Below are positions 1 through 5,920 of a stretch of 13,526 nucleotides of DNA, piece after piece. Source of the stretch: Candidatus Bathyarchaeota archaeon (GTDB lineage: Archaea; Thermoproteota; Bathyarchaeia; TCS64). Position 1 is the first letter of the stretch, and the number at the start of each line of letters is the position of its first letter. Position numbers and translations under genes: made by a program. The stretch is taken from positions 1 to 13,526 of the forward strand of contig JAFGTA010000110.1 of assembly GCA_016934355.1 (NCBI GenBank), in the 5' to 3' direction. The notes below the pieces were generated by a model. The model worked only from the letters and a program-made list of their open reading frames with translations, searched no databases and had not been told where the DNA came from.

Positions 1-1
1 G

Positions 2-733
2 TATCAGCCCCAGGCACCCATGAGTGGGTACTCGGGGGCAACGCCCGGACAGTCGCCGCAGCCTTCTCCGCAGATGAGCCCAGGCTCGCTTCAGCCATCA
101 GCTGGCTCAGGCTCTCCGCTGGAGAAGGAAATGAACTCACTCAATAAGCGAGTCGCGGTAACGGAGCAGGCGGTGCCACTCATCCTGAAGAGGATATCAC
201 GTACCGAGGAAGCGGTAGCGAGCCTGAGCGACAGCGTTCAGGAGCTCATAGACCATCTCAAGGGCGACAGGCTCCTCAGACATGAGCGGAGCCCCCGCAA
301 CAGTAAATACATGGGCAGTTACGGCGCTAACGAATTAACCCCACTGGAGAACCCGGGGGAGGTGTATTACGAGGCGTACATCAGCCTCGTCGCCGACTAT
401 CTTGTTCTGAGGATAGGCGAGAAGGGGGCGGAGGAGGTGCTCTTGGAGGGCATGTACAAGGGCTGGGCCTCGCCCAAGGTCGTCAGGGACATAATGGACC
501 ACATATCCACCAGCGCCAAGACGATGAACAGGAGGGGCAGCGGACTGCCCAATGGGCTGCCCTACGGGATGGGCATGGTGAACTCCGACCTCGAGGACAA
601 GATATTGTTGACCTCGCTTCTCAAGAACCTTGACAAACCCGCCTCGGAGTGGACCGAACCCACGCACCTGTTCTTGCTGCTCGCGCTGGTGACACGGGCA
701 CGGGAAAACAAGTTGAACCGTGCCGAGCCATGA
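2..733 (+). CDS. ArlC/D/E-like archaellum motor accessory protein (5' end outside window)
   Basis: Probable archaellum cytoplasmic accessory protein of the ArlC/D/E (FlaC/D/E) family; in characterised archaea these proteins link chemotaxis signals to the motor. From the ATG at 20 the protein has a Pro/Gln/Ser/Gly-rich stretch (residues 1-33), a predicted coiled coil (about 34-82), then the family domain (about 104-155) with the hallmark pattern of a hydrophobic helix, G-x-x-G, and a GWxSxxV-like segment (GWASPKVV). The C-terminal 60 residues hold a Gly/Met-rich linker and a leucine-rich helix. The frame stays open to base 2 and no ribosome binding site precedes ATG 20, so the true start is probably upstream and the disordered N-terminus longer. 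The stop overlaps the arlH start (ATGA at 730-733). The family call rests on pattern and on arlH adjacency; which of C, D or E cannot be decided. Confidence 0.7.
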   Translation, partial: YQPQAPMSGYSGATPGQSPQPSPQMSPGSLQPSAGSGSPLEKEMNSLNKRVAVTEQAVPLILKRISRTEEAVASLSDSVQELIDHLKGDRLLRHERSPRNSKYMGSYGANELTPLENPGEVYYEAYISLVADYLVLRIGEKGAEEVLLEGMYKGWASPKVVRDIMDHISTSAKTMNRRGSGLPNGLPYGMGMVNSDLEDKILLTSLLKNLDKPASEWTEPTHLFLLLALVTRARENKLNRAEP

Positions 734-1455
734 GCTTCCTCAACGCAGACGACGAGAACATTCTCAAGCTGAGTAACCCAGAGCTAGACCGCAAGATCGG
801 TGGGCTGCCTCTGCCTTCGCTGAGCCTTGTGGAGGGGGCGAACGACTCTGGGAAGACTGTTCTGGCTCAGCAGATAACCTACGGTGCGTTGACCGCGGGG
901 AAGAAGGTCATCTACATCACGACTGAGGACACTGTGAAGGGGCTCCTCACGAACATGGAGAGGCTCAACTGGAACATCTCCGAACACTTCCTGCTTGGCA
1001 GCTTCAAGATAACGGCGCTGAACACCATCAACATGAAGTGGAACGAGGAGATATCCAAGTACTACCTCATCGCGCTCACCAACTACATCAGGAAGCGGGC
1101 AAGCGTCTACGACGTTGTGATACTGGATTCGATAACGCATCTGCTGACCCATGCGGACGAGAGCGATATACTGGATTTCTTCAGCACGTGCAGGTTCGTC
1201 GTTGACCAGCTGGGCCAGACCTTCGTCGTCACCATGCACCCTTACGCCTTACAGCGTGAGCTCTTGGTGCGGACGCGGTCGTTCTGCGATGGACACTTTG
1301 TGCTGGAGATCAAGACGTTCAGGGACCGCACCGCGTTGACGCTGGGGGTCGCCAAGCTCAAGGGGGCGACGAAGAACGTCAGCGAGGTCATCAGCTTCGA
1401 GGTCTCTCCCTCGTACGGCATTAAGATACTGCCGTTCTCGTCGGCGAGAGCATAG
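730..1455 (+). CDS. arlH: ArlH (FlaH) archaellum motor KaiC-like ATP-binding protein
   Basis: ArlH is the RecA/KaiC-fold ATP-binding protein that sits on the ArlI motor ATPase under the membrane; it binds ATP and shows little hydrolysis in studied homologues. The 241-residue protein shows Walker A G36-A-N-D-S-G-K42-T43, a conserved TED motif at 65-67, and Walker B VVILDS ending at D133. Its length matches the family. An upstream in-frame ATG at 649 would add 27 residues that lie inside the preceding gene and lack family character. ATG 730 is preferred because it gives a typical ArlH N-terminus and an ATGA overlap with the upstream stop, implying coupled translation. Usually arlI and arlJ follow arlH; here a hairpin and an unrelated gene follow, so the cluster ends here or has been rearranged. 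Confidence 0.9.
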   Translation: MSFLNADDENILKLSNPELDRKIGGLPLPSLSLVEGANDSGKTVLAQQITYGALTAGKKVIYITTEDTVKGLLTNMERLNWNISEHFLLGSFKITALNTINMKWNEEISKYYLIALTNYIRKRASVYDVVILDSITHLLTHADESDILDFFSTCRFVVDQLGQTFVVTMHPYALQRELLVRTRSFCDGHFVLEIKTFRDRTALTLGVAKLKGATKNVSEVISFEVSPSYGIKILPFSSARA

Positions 1456-1464
1456 TCTCACTCA

Positions 1465-1496
1465 CCCGTGGGGTTCCAAGATGGAATCCCCGCGGG
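1465..1496 (+). terminator. Strong hairpin after arlH
   Basis: Left arm 1465-1477 pairs with right arm 1483-1496: 13 pairs including one G-T wobble, with a single bulged base, around a 5-base loop (AAGAT). It begins 10 bases after the arlH stop. No T-tract follows, so it may be a 3'-end-stabilising or processing structure rather than a classical terminator. Confidence 0.6.
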
Positions 1497-1562
1497 AATG
1501 TGAACCCGTACAACCTGTGTATTTACGATTATTTCCACCGGCGATGCGTATGGTATCGTCTG

Positions 1563-1570
1563 TTTTAATA
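1563..1570 (+). promoter_or_regulatory. TATA box for the small membrane protein-SPFH unit
   Basis: TTTTAATA lies about 52 bases before the ATG at 1619. Transcription starting about 26 bases downstream would give a leader of about 25 bases carrying the ribosome binding site GGAGGA at 1605-1610. Inferred from archaeal promoter geometry only. Confidence 0.45.
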
Positions 1571-1618
1571 CGTCCACGCAGATAATAGGAGTAAACAAGT
1601 ATCTGGAGGATAATGTAA

Positions 1619-1867
1619 ATGCAGAGTAGAGGCAGTTCATTCGTGGTATTCACCCTAGTAATAGGGCTGTTAGCTGGCGGCGCGATAGGTTATACCGCCG
1701 CCTTCGGATCGTATACCGACGCCCAGCAGGACGCCGTGTCCCAGCCGCCTAACTATGTAGCATGGTACGCGGCGTTCATGGCGACTTTCTCCATGGTGTA
1801 CGATGTGGTGCAGGAAATGAGGTTCCAGAAGTGGAGGGCAACCATCAACAGGAGGCTTGACCTGTAA
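1619..1867 (+). CDS. Small two-helix membrane protein coupled to SPFH gene
   Basis: An 82-residue protein I do not recognise. Residues 8-30 form a Gly/Ala-rich transmembrane helix. A second hydrophobic segment at about 45-63 (starting NYVAWYAAF) could cross or lie on the membrane. The C-terminus (about 66-82) is basic (RFQKWR, NRR), suggesting a cytoplasmic tail by the positive-inside rule. GGAGGA at 1605-1610 lies 8 bases before the ATG, supporting the start. The stop shares one base with the start of the SPFH gene (TAATG), so the two are almost certainly co-translated and the small protein may be a partner or assembly factor. It is not NfeD-like: it is too short and lacks an OB domain. Function is unknown. 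Confidence 0.8.
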   Translation: MQSRGSSFVVFTLVIGLLAGGAIGYTAAFGSYTDAQQDAVSQPPNYVAWYAAFMATFSMVYDVVQEMRFQKWRATINRRLDL

Positions 1868-2811
1868 TGTTCAACGACAGGGGCGACGTGAACCCGGCGA
1901 TGCTGAAGATGATTGCGCTTGTCGTGATTGTGTTACTGGTCGGGGCGATAACGACGGTTTCTTCTATCGTGACCATCGAGGCGGGGTACAACGGTATCCT
2001 GCTACAGGGAGGCGAGGCTATCGATGTGTGGCGACCCGGCTGGCATTTCAAGCTGCCTTTCGTCCAGACGGTTGAGAGGATGGATATGCAGATCCAGAAA
2101 GCCGAGTCAACGGAGTCGACGGCTACGCAGGACCTTCAGGAGGTTTCGACGACTGTAGCGGTGAACTTCCGCCTGAACCCTGACAACGTGCTGGACATCT
2201 TCGAGGACTTCAGGCACGACTACATCACGAGGGTCATCAGGCCGGCCATCGAGGAGAGCCTGAAGGCGACGACGGCGAAGTTCACTGCCGAGGAGCTGAT
2301 CACTCAGAGGCCGGAGGTGAAGAGGATGCTGGACATAGAGCTCGGTGATAGGCTCGAGAATATTCAGGGTAAGCAGTACTTCATATTCGTACAGGCGTCA
2401 CTCACAGACTTCCAGTTCAGCAAGTCATTCACCGAGGCAATCGAGAGCAAGGTGACTCAGCAGCAGAGGGCGCTGGAGGCCGAGAACAAGCTCCGGCAGA
2501 TCGAGGCCGAGGCGCAGCAGCAGGTCATCCAGGCTAAGGCTGAGAAGGAGGCGGCGATCGCACGGGCTGAGGGCGAGGCGAGGGCTATCTTCCTGAGGGC
2601 CATGGCGGAGGCTAACTCGACGCGTGTGCAGGCTGAGGCTCAGTCGTACCAGATCCAGTTGATTAACCAGATGATCGCGGATAACCCGTACTACATCCAG
2701 TACGAGTGGATAAGGGCGTGGGACGGGCGGCTGCCTACGACTGTCTTCGGGGACGAGAACATCGAGCTTCTGCTTCAGGGCTATACGCAGGGCTCCGGGT
2801 TACCCCCGTAA
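1867..2811 (+). CDS. SPFH/prohibitin/stomatin-family membrane protein
   Basis: A 314-residue SPFH-domain protein; family members form large membrane-bound ring or cage assemblies that organise membrane domains and control membrane proteases. It has an N-terminal transmembrane helix (about 12-34), an SPFH domain starting with the typical VTIEAGYNGILLQGG segment, RPGWHFKLPFVQTV and then the family's DLQEVSTTVAVNFRLNP core. A long Ala/Glu/Gln-rich coiled coil follows (about 195-262), then a 50-residue tail. The start is supported by TAATG overlap with the upstream gene and GGAGG at 1851-1855. The C-terminus ends in GSGLPP without a membrane segment. It lacks an adjacent NfeD or clear protease gene. 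It resembles prohibitin more than stomatin by its SPFH core and tail (inference). Confidence 0.88.
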   Translation: MFNDRGDVNPAMLKMIALVVIVLLVGAITTVSSIVTIEAGYNGILLQGGEAIDVWRPGWHFKLPFVQTVERMDMQIQKAESTESTATQDLQEVSTTVAVNFRLNPDNVLDIFEDFRHDYITRVIRPAIEESLKATTAKFTAEELITQRPEVKRMLDIELGDRLENIQGKQYFIFVQASLTDFQFSKSFTEAIESKVTQQQRALEAENKLRQIEAEAQQQVIQAKAEKEAAIARAEGEARAIFLRAMAEANSTRVQAEAQSYQIQLINQMIADNPYYIQYEWIRAWDGRLPTTVFGDENIELLLQGYTQGSGLPP

Positions 2812-2830
2812 ACCCCACACCGTTTTTTTT
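2797..2830 (+). terminator. Terminator after SPFH gene
   Basis: A short stem (GGGTTA with TAAACCC, one bulge, 2797-2815) overlaps the stop codon. It is followed by a run of eight T at 2823-2830. Archaeal polymerases terminate at T-tracts, so the T8 is the likely terminator. Confidence 0.65.
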
Positions 2831-2897
2831 GGCTGTGTTTAGCTGTCGCTGTGGTATTAGACCTAGTTTTATCTGTAATAACCTCGCGGGAATAACA

Positions 2898-2925
2898 TTA
2901 TATGCTGACGGTGAACCCATTCACC
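2898..2925 (+). promoter_or_regulatory. Promoter with operator-like inverted repeat for the oxidoreductase operon
   Basis: A TATA box (TTATAT, 2898-2903) lies about 45 bases before the ATG at 2946. Between it and the expected transcription start (about 2926) is a perfect inverted repeat GGTGAA-CCCA-TTCACC (2910-2925). This is where many archaeal repressors bind. It could instead be a 5' hairpin of the transcript if initiation is further upstream. Ribosome binding site GAGGAAG follows at 2932-2938. Confidence 0.55.
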
Positions 2926-2945
2926 ATCCCAGAGGAAGAATGTTT

Positions 2946-3746
2946 ATGGAGATAAGGTTCCACGGCAGGGGCGGGCAGGGCGCCGTCACGGGCGTCAGGA
3001 TGCTCGCCACTGCCCTCTACTACGAGGGGAAGTTCACGCAGGGCATCCCGATGTACGGCACCGAGAGGAGGGGCGCCCCCGTGGTGAGCTTCCTCAGAGT
3101 CGGCGAGAATAGGATCAACGAACGCGACCTGGTGCATGAGCCCGACATGGTCGTCGTGCTTGACCCTCTGCTCGGGCGCACTGTGTCCGTCACAGAGGGG
3201 CTGAAGGAAGGCGGATTGGTGCTGATTAACCACCCCAAGGGCGGCACCGAGACGGGTCTAGGCGGCAAGTTCAGGGTTGCTACTGTCGACGCCACGAACA
3301 TCGCGCTTGAGGAGATCGGGCGCCCAATCACCAACACGGCGATCCTCGGCGCATTCGCCAAGGTCACGAGGATGGTGACTGTCGAGTCAATCGAGAAGGC
3401 GATCAGGGAGCAGTGGAGCGGCAGGATCGCCGAGATGAACGTCAGGGCTGTGAGGAAGGCGTACGAGCAAGCTACGGAGCCCGTGGACGTGTCCAAGGTC
3501 AAGCCCGTGGAGGTGGTGAAGCCCACCCCCGGCGACAGGGACGTGAGCAGCTGGAGGTTGTTCAGGCCCGAGCTTGACAGAGACAAGTGCATCGGCTGCC
3601 GCCGCTGCTACATCCTGTGCCCCGAGGTCGCCATAAGCATGGTCAAGGACAAGGCTGAGATCAACTTCAAGCACTGTAAGGGTTGCGGCATCTGCGTCGA
3701 GGAGTGCCCTGTGGGCGCGATCGAGTATGTGCAGGAGACGCTGTAG
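2946..3746 (+). CDS. 2-oxoacid:ferredoxin oxidoreductase, fused gamma-delta subunit
   Basis: This 266-residue protein combines two subunits that are often separate: the gamma domain (about 1-178, with GRGGQG at 7-12) and the delta ferredoxin domain (about 205-266), joined by a Pro/Val/Lys linker. The delta part has two [4Fe-4S] motifs: C215-x2-C218-x2-C221-x3-C225-P and C244-x2-C247-x2-C250-x3-C254-P. They carry electrons from the thiamine site to external ferredoxin. ATG 2946 is chosen because GAGGAAG (2932-2938) lies 7 bases before it and the protein then begins MEIRFHGRGGQG as the family does. ATG 2940 is in frame but too close to the binding site, and longer starts run into the upstream promoter and SPFH gene. 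It is the first gene of a three-gene operon. Confidence 0.9.
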   Translation: MEIRFHGRGGQGAVTGVRMLATALYYEGKFTQGIPMYGTERRGAPVVSFLRVGENRINERDLVHEPDMVVVLDPLLGRTVSVTEGLKEGGLVLINHPKGGTETGLGGKFRVATVDATNIALEEIGRPITNTAILGAFAKVTRMVTVESIEKAIREQWSGRIAEMNVRAVRKAYEQATEPVDVSKVKPVEVVKPTPGDRDVSSWRLFRPELDRDKCIGCRRCYILCPEVAISMVKDKAEINFKHCKGCGICVEECPVGAIEYVQETL

Positions 3747-3752
3747 GAGGGG
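3746..3752 (+). promoter_or_regulatory. Ribosome binding site that sets a TTG start for the alpha subunit
   Basis: GGAGGGG begins on the last base of the upstream stop codon and sits 6 bases before TTG 3759. An ATG at 3755 is closer but out of frame and meets a stop after ten codons, so it cannot encode the subunit. The next in-frame ATG (3774) has no well-placed site and would delete the conserved N-terminus. Confidence 0.65.
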
Positions 3753-3758
3753 AAATGG

Positions 3759-4934
3759 TTGAACAAGTTCGAGGTTATGGTTGGTAACAAGGCGGTGGCC
3801 TACGCGGCGAAGCTGGCGCGTGTACAGTACGTTAGCGCGTTCCCGATTACGCCGCAGACGACCATCGTCCAGTACCTTGCGGACATGATCGCTTCTGGCG
3901 AGCTGGACGCTGACTATGTGACGATGGAGGGCGAGCTGAGCTGCCAGAGCAGCGCCATGACTGCTGCGACGACTGTGCGCAGCTTCACCGCGACGAGTGG
4001 CCCGGGGCTGCTGTACATGCATCACCCGATGCACATGACGACGTGGGCGAGGCTGCCCCTGGTCATGGCTGTGATTCACCGCTCGACGAAGGGGATGCAG
4101 CCTGACCAGATGGACATGATGAGCCAGCGGGACACGGGTTGGCTGATGCTTGAGTGCCAGAACAGCCAGGAGCTGCTGGACACGGGCATCATGTCGTTCA
4201 AGATCGCGGAGGATAAGCGTGTTCGGCTGCCGCTGATATTCGCGGGCGACGGGTACATTCTGAGCTATACGTCGGAGCCTGTGGAGCTTCCGCCTCAGGA
4301 GGAGGTGGACGCCTTCCTGCCGCCGTACGATAGGCCGTACCCCATGTTCCCGGAGGAGGCTGAGAAGGCTATGGCGTTGATGAGCGAGATGTGGAACCCC
4401 TTCGTGGACCCTCAGAAGGTCTGGAAGGACCAGCAGGACGCCGCCATGGCCGCCAAGACGGTCATCAAGGAGGTCAACACCGAGTTCGAGCGGTGGTTCG
4501 GCAGGAGCTACGGCAACGGGCTCGTCGAGGAGTACAAGTGCGACGGCGTGGAGGCCGTGATAGTGTCCATGGGCACAATCGCGTCAACCGCGAAGACCGC
4601 CATCGACCAGATGCAGGCTGACGGAGAGAAGATTGGGCTGGTCGCCATCAAGAGCTTCAAGCCTTTCCCGGACGAGGAGTTCCAGAGGATCGCGGGCTAC
4701 GCTAAGGCGATGGGTGTCATCGACAGGAACGTCAGCACGGGTACCCGCGGAGGCATCACGTTCACGGAGCTCAGGCACGCCCTGTTCGACGTGGACGAGA
4801 GGCCGGCGACGCTGAACTTCCACGCAGGTATGAGGGGCAAGGAGGTCAGGGTGACGGACATCAAGAGGATGGCGGAGAAGACGCTCAAGGCCGCGAGGGG
4901 GGAGAAGGTGTCTCCCCAGGTGGAGTGGGCGTAG
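3759..4934 (+). CDS. 2-oxoacid:ferredoxin oxidoreductase, alpha subunit
   Basis: Alpha subunit (391 residues) of the thiamine-diphosphate enzyme that oxidatively decarboxylates a 2-oxoacid to its acyl-CoA with reduction of ferredoxin, or the reverse. Visible landmarks are the pyrimidine-binding domain with FPITPQTT (28-35), the conserved glutamate region MEGELS (E59 at the usual catalytic Glu position), TATSGPG (77-83), and RDTGW (123-127). The C-terminal transketolase-like domain runs from about 255 (VEAVIVSMGT). The usual ES-E-HSA and SSQG segments read EGELSC and SGPG, so the active site has diverged and the substrate (pyruvate, branched-chain or other) cannot be named. The start is a TTG. 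Downstream spacing to the beta gene is 12 bases. The gene is therefore not given a por or vor symbol. Confidence 0.87.
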   Translation: MNKFEVMVGNKAVAYAAKLARVQYVSAFPITPQTTIVQYLADMIASGELDADYVTMEGELSCQSSAMTAATTVRSFTATSGPGLLYMHHPMHMTTWARLPLVMAVIHRSTKGMQPDQMDMMSQRDTGWLMLECQNSQELLDTGIMSFKIAEDKRVRLPLIFAGDGYILSYTSEPVELPPQEEVDAFLPPYDRPYPMFPEEAEKAMALMSEMWNPFVDPQKVWKDQQDAAMAAKTVIKEVNTEFERWFGRSYGNGLVEEYKCDGVEAVIVSMGTIASTAKTAIDQMQADGEKIGLVAIKSFKPFPDEEFQRIAGYAKAMGVIDRNVSTGTRGGITFTELRHALFDVDERPATLNFHAGMRGKEVRVTDIKRMAEKTLKAARGEKVSPQVEWA

Positions 4935-4946
4935 GAGTGATATGCA

Positions 4947-5840
4947 ATGAGTAAACCAGTGCCACTAACAAAGCTGGACGAGAAGGAGTTCATCAGGCCG
5001 GCTAACAGCGCGTGCCAGGGATGCGCGGGCAGCATCGTCGCCCGTATCGTGAGCAAGGAAATAGGCAAGGACATGGTGCGTCAGGAGGTGGCGTGCTGTG
5101 GCCCAGCCTTCGGCAACATCACGCAGCCGGTGTTCTACGGTGAGGTGTTCGAGGGCGCCGGCGCCATGATGACAGGGTTCGCCCGGGCGTTCAACAGGCT
5201 GGGCAGGGACGACATCCGCGTCACCGGGTTGATCGGTGACGGAGGCACCATCGACATAGGGTTCCAGGGGCTCAGCGCCTCTGCTGAACGCAACGAGGAC
5301 ATGCTGTGGGTGTGCTACGACAACGAGGCGTACATGAACACGGGCGGTCAGCGCAGCAGCGCCACCACCAAGTACGCCGCCACGACAACGACGCCCATCG
5401 GCGAGTTCAGCCGCGGCAAGAAGGAGAAGAAGAAGCCGCTGCCGCTGCTCGTGGGCGTCCACGGCGTGCCCTACATGGCGACAGCCAGCGTCGCGTACCC
5501 CGAGGACTTCATAGGGAAGCTCCGGTACGCGAAGCCCGTTAGGGGTTTCAGGTTCGTGCAGGTGAGCGCCCCCTGCCCGACTGGGTGGAGGTTCGACCCA
5601 CGGTACAGCGTGAAGGTGGCGAAGGAGATGGTGCTCAGCGGCCTCTGGCCTCTCTACGAGGTGGTGGAGGGCGACCTGCGGATCACCTATAAGCCGAAGG
5701 AGCTGAAGCCGGTGCGGGATGTGCTGAGGAGCCAGGGGCGGTTCAGGCACATCACGGACGACGAGGTGGGCGAGATCCAGGGCGAGGTTGACTCGTTCTG
5801 GGCTCGTCTGCTGGAGAAGGACGACGGCCCCCTCTTCTAA
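4947..5840 (+). CDS. 2-oxoacid:ferredoxin oxidoreductase, beta subunit (thiamine diphosphate site)
   Basis: Beta subunit (297 residues) carrying thiamine diphosphate and one [4Fe-4S] cluster. Candidate cluster ligands are C23 and C26 (CQGC), C50 or C51 (a CC pair where one Cys is usual) and C210 (APCPTGW). The diphosphate-binding motif runs from G97-D98-G99 to N126/N131 in the family-typical CYDNEAYMNTGGQRSS. TTTTPIG and HGVPYMATASVAYPEDF are also typical. A Lys-rich insert (GKKEKKKP, 157-164) lies in the usual variable loop. ATG 4947 follows GGAGTGA (4934-4940) by 6 bases; that site overlaps the alpha stop, so translation is likely coupled. The family call is firm and closest in pattern to pyruvate-type beta subunits, but substrate is not proven. 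Confidence 0.92.
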   Translation: MSKPVPLTKLDEKEFIRPANSACQGCAGSIVARIVSKEIGKDMVRQEVACCGPAFGNITQPVFYGEVFEGAGAMMTGFARAFNRLGRDDIRVTGLIGDGGTIDIGFQGLSASAERNEDMLWVCYDNEAYMNTGGQRSSATTKYAATTTTPIGEFSRGKKEKKKPLPLLVGVHGVPYMATASVAYPEDFIGKLRYAKPVRGFRFVQVSAPCPTGWRFDPRYSVKVAKEMVLSGLWPLYEVVEGDLRITYKPKELKPVRDVLRSQGRFRHITDDEVGEIQGEVDSFWARLLEKDDGPLF

Positions 5841-5854
5841 CCCTTTATACTCTG

Positions 5855-5860
5855 TTTTTT
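5855..5860 (+). terminator. T-tract terminator after the oxidoreductase operon
   Basis: A run of six T starts 15 bases after the beta stop codon. No strong stem precedes it. T-tracts alone can terminate archaeal transcription. Confidence 0.5.
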
Positions 5861-5865
5861 CGCTG

Positions 5866-5893
5866 CCGGTGCAAACCGGTAGATCATTAAATA
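5866..5893 (+). promoter_or_regulatory. Exporter promoter: inverted repeat next to a TATA box
   Basis: TTAAATA at 5887-5893 is centred 31 bases before ATG 5921, so the transcript probably starts at or a few bases before the ATG. A perfect inverted repeat CCGGT-GCAA-ACCGG (5866-5879) sits just upstream of the TATA box and could bind a regulator. A GGAG at 5901-5904 is 16 bases from the ATG, too far for a normal ribosome binding site. Confidence 0.5.
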
Positions 5894-5920
5894 CGTTGAA
5901 GGAGTAGTGATGGCTGTCGC

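Noticed and set aside
649..729. Longer arlH start at ATG 649
   Set aside because: It adds 27 residues lying inside the upstream gene with no family similarity; ATG 730 gives the normal N-terminus and a coupled ATGA junction.
2706..2945. Longer start for the gamma-delta subunit
   Set aside because: It would run back into the SPFH gene and across a terminator and promoter; the family N-terminus begins at 2946.
4965..5750. Long minus-strand reading frame opposite the beta subunit
   Set aside because: It is a shadow of the strong plus-strand gene in GC-rich DNA, with a low-complexity product.
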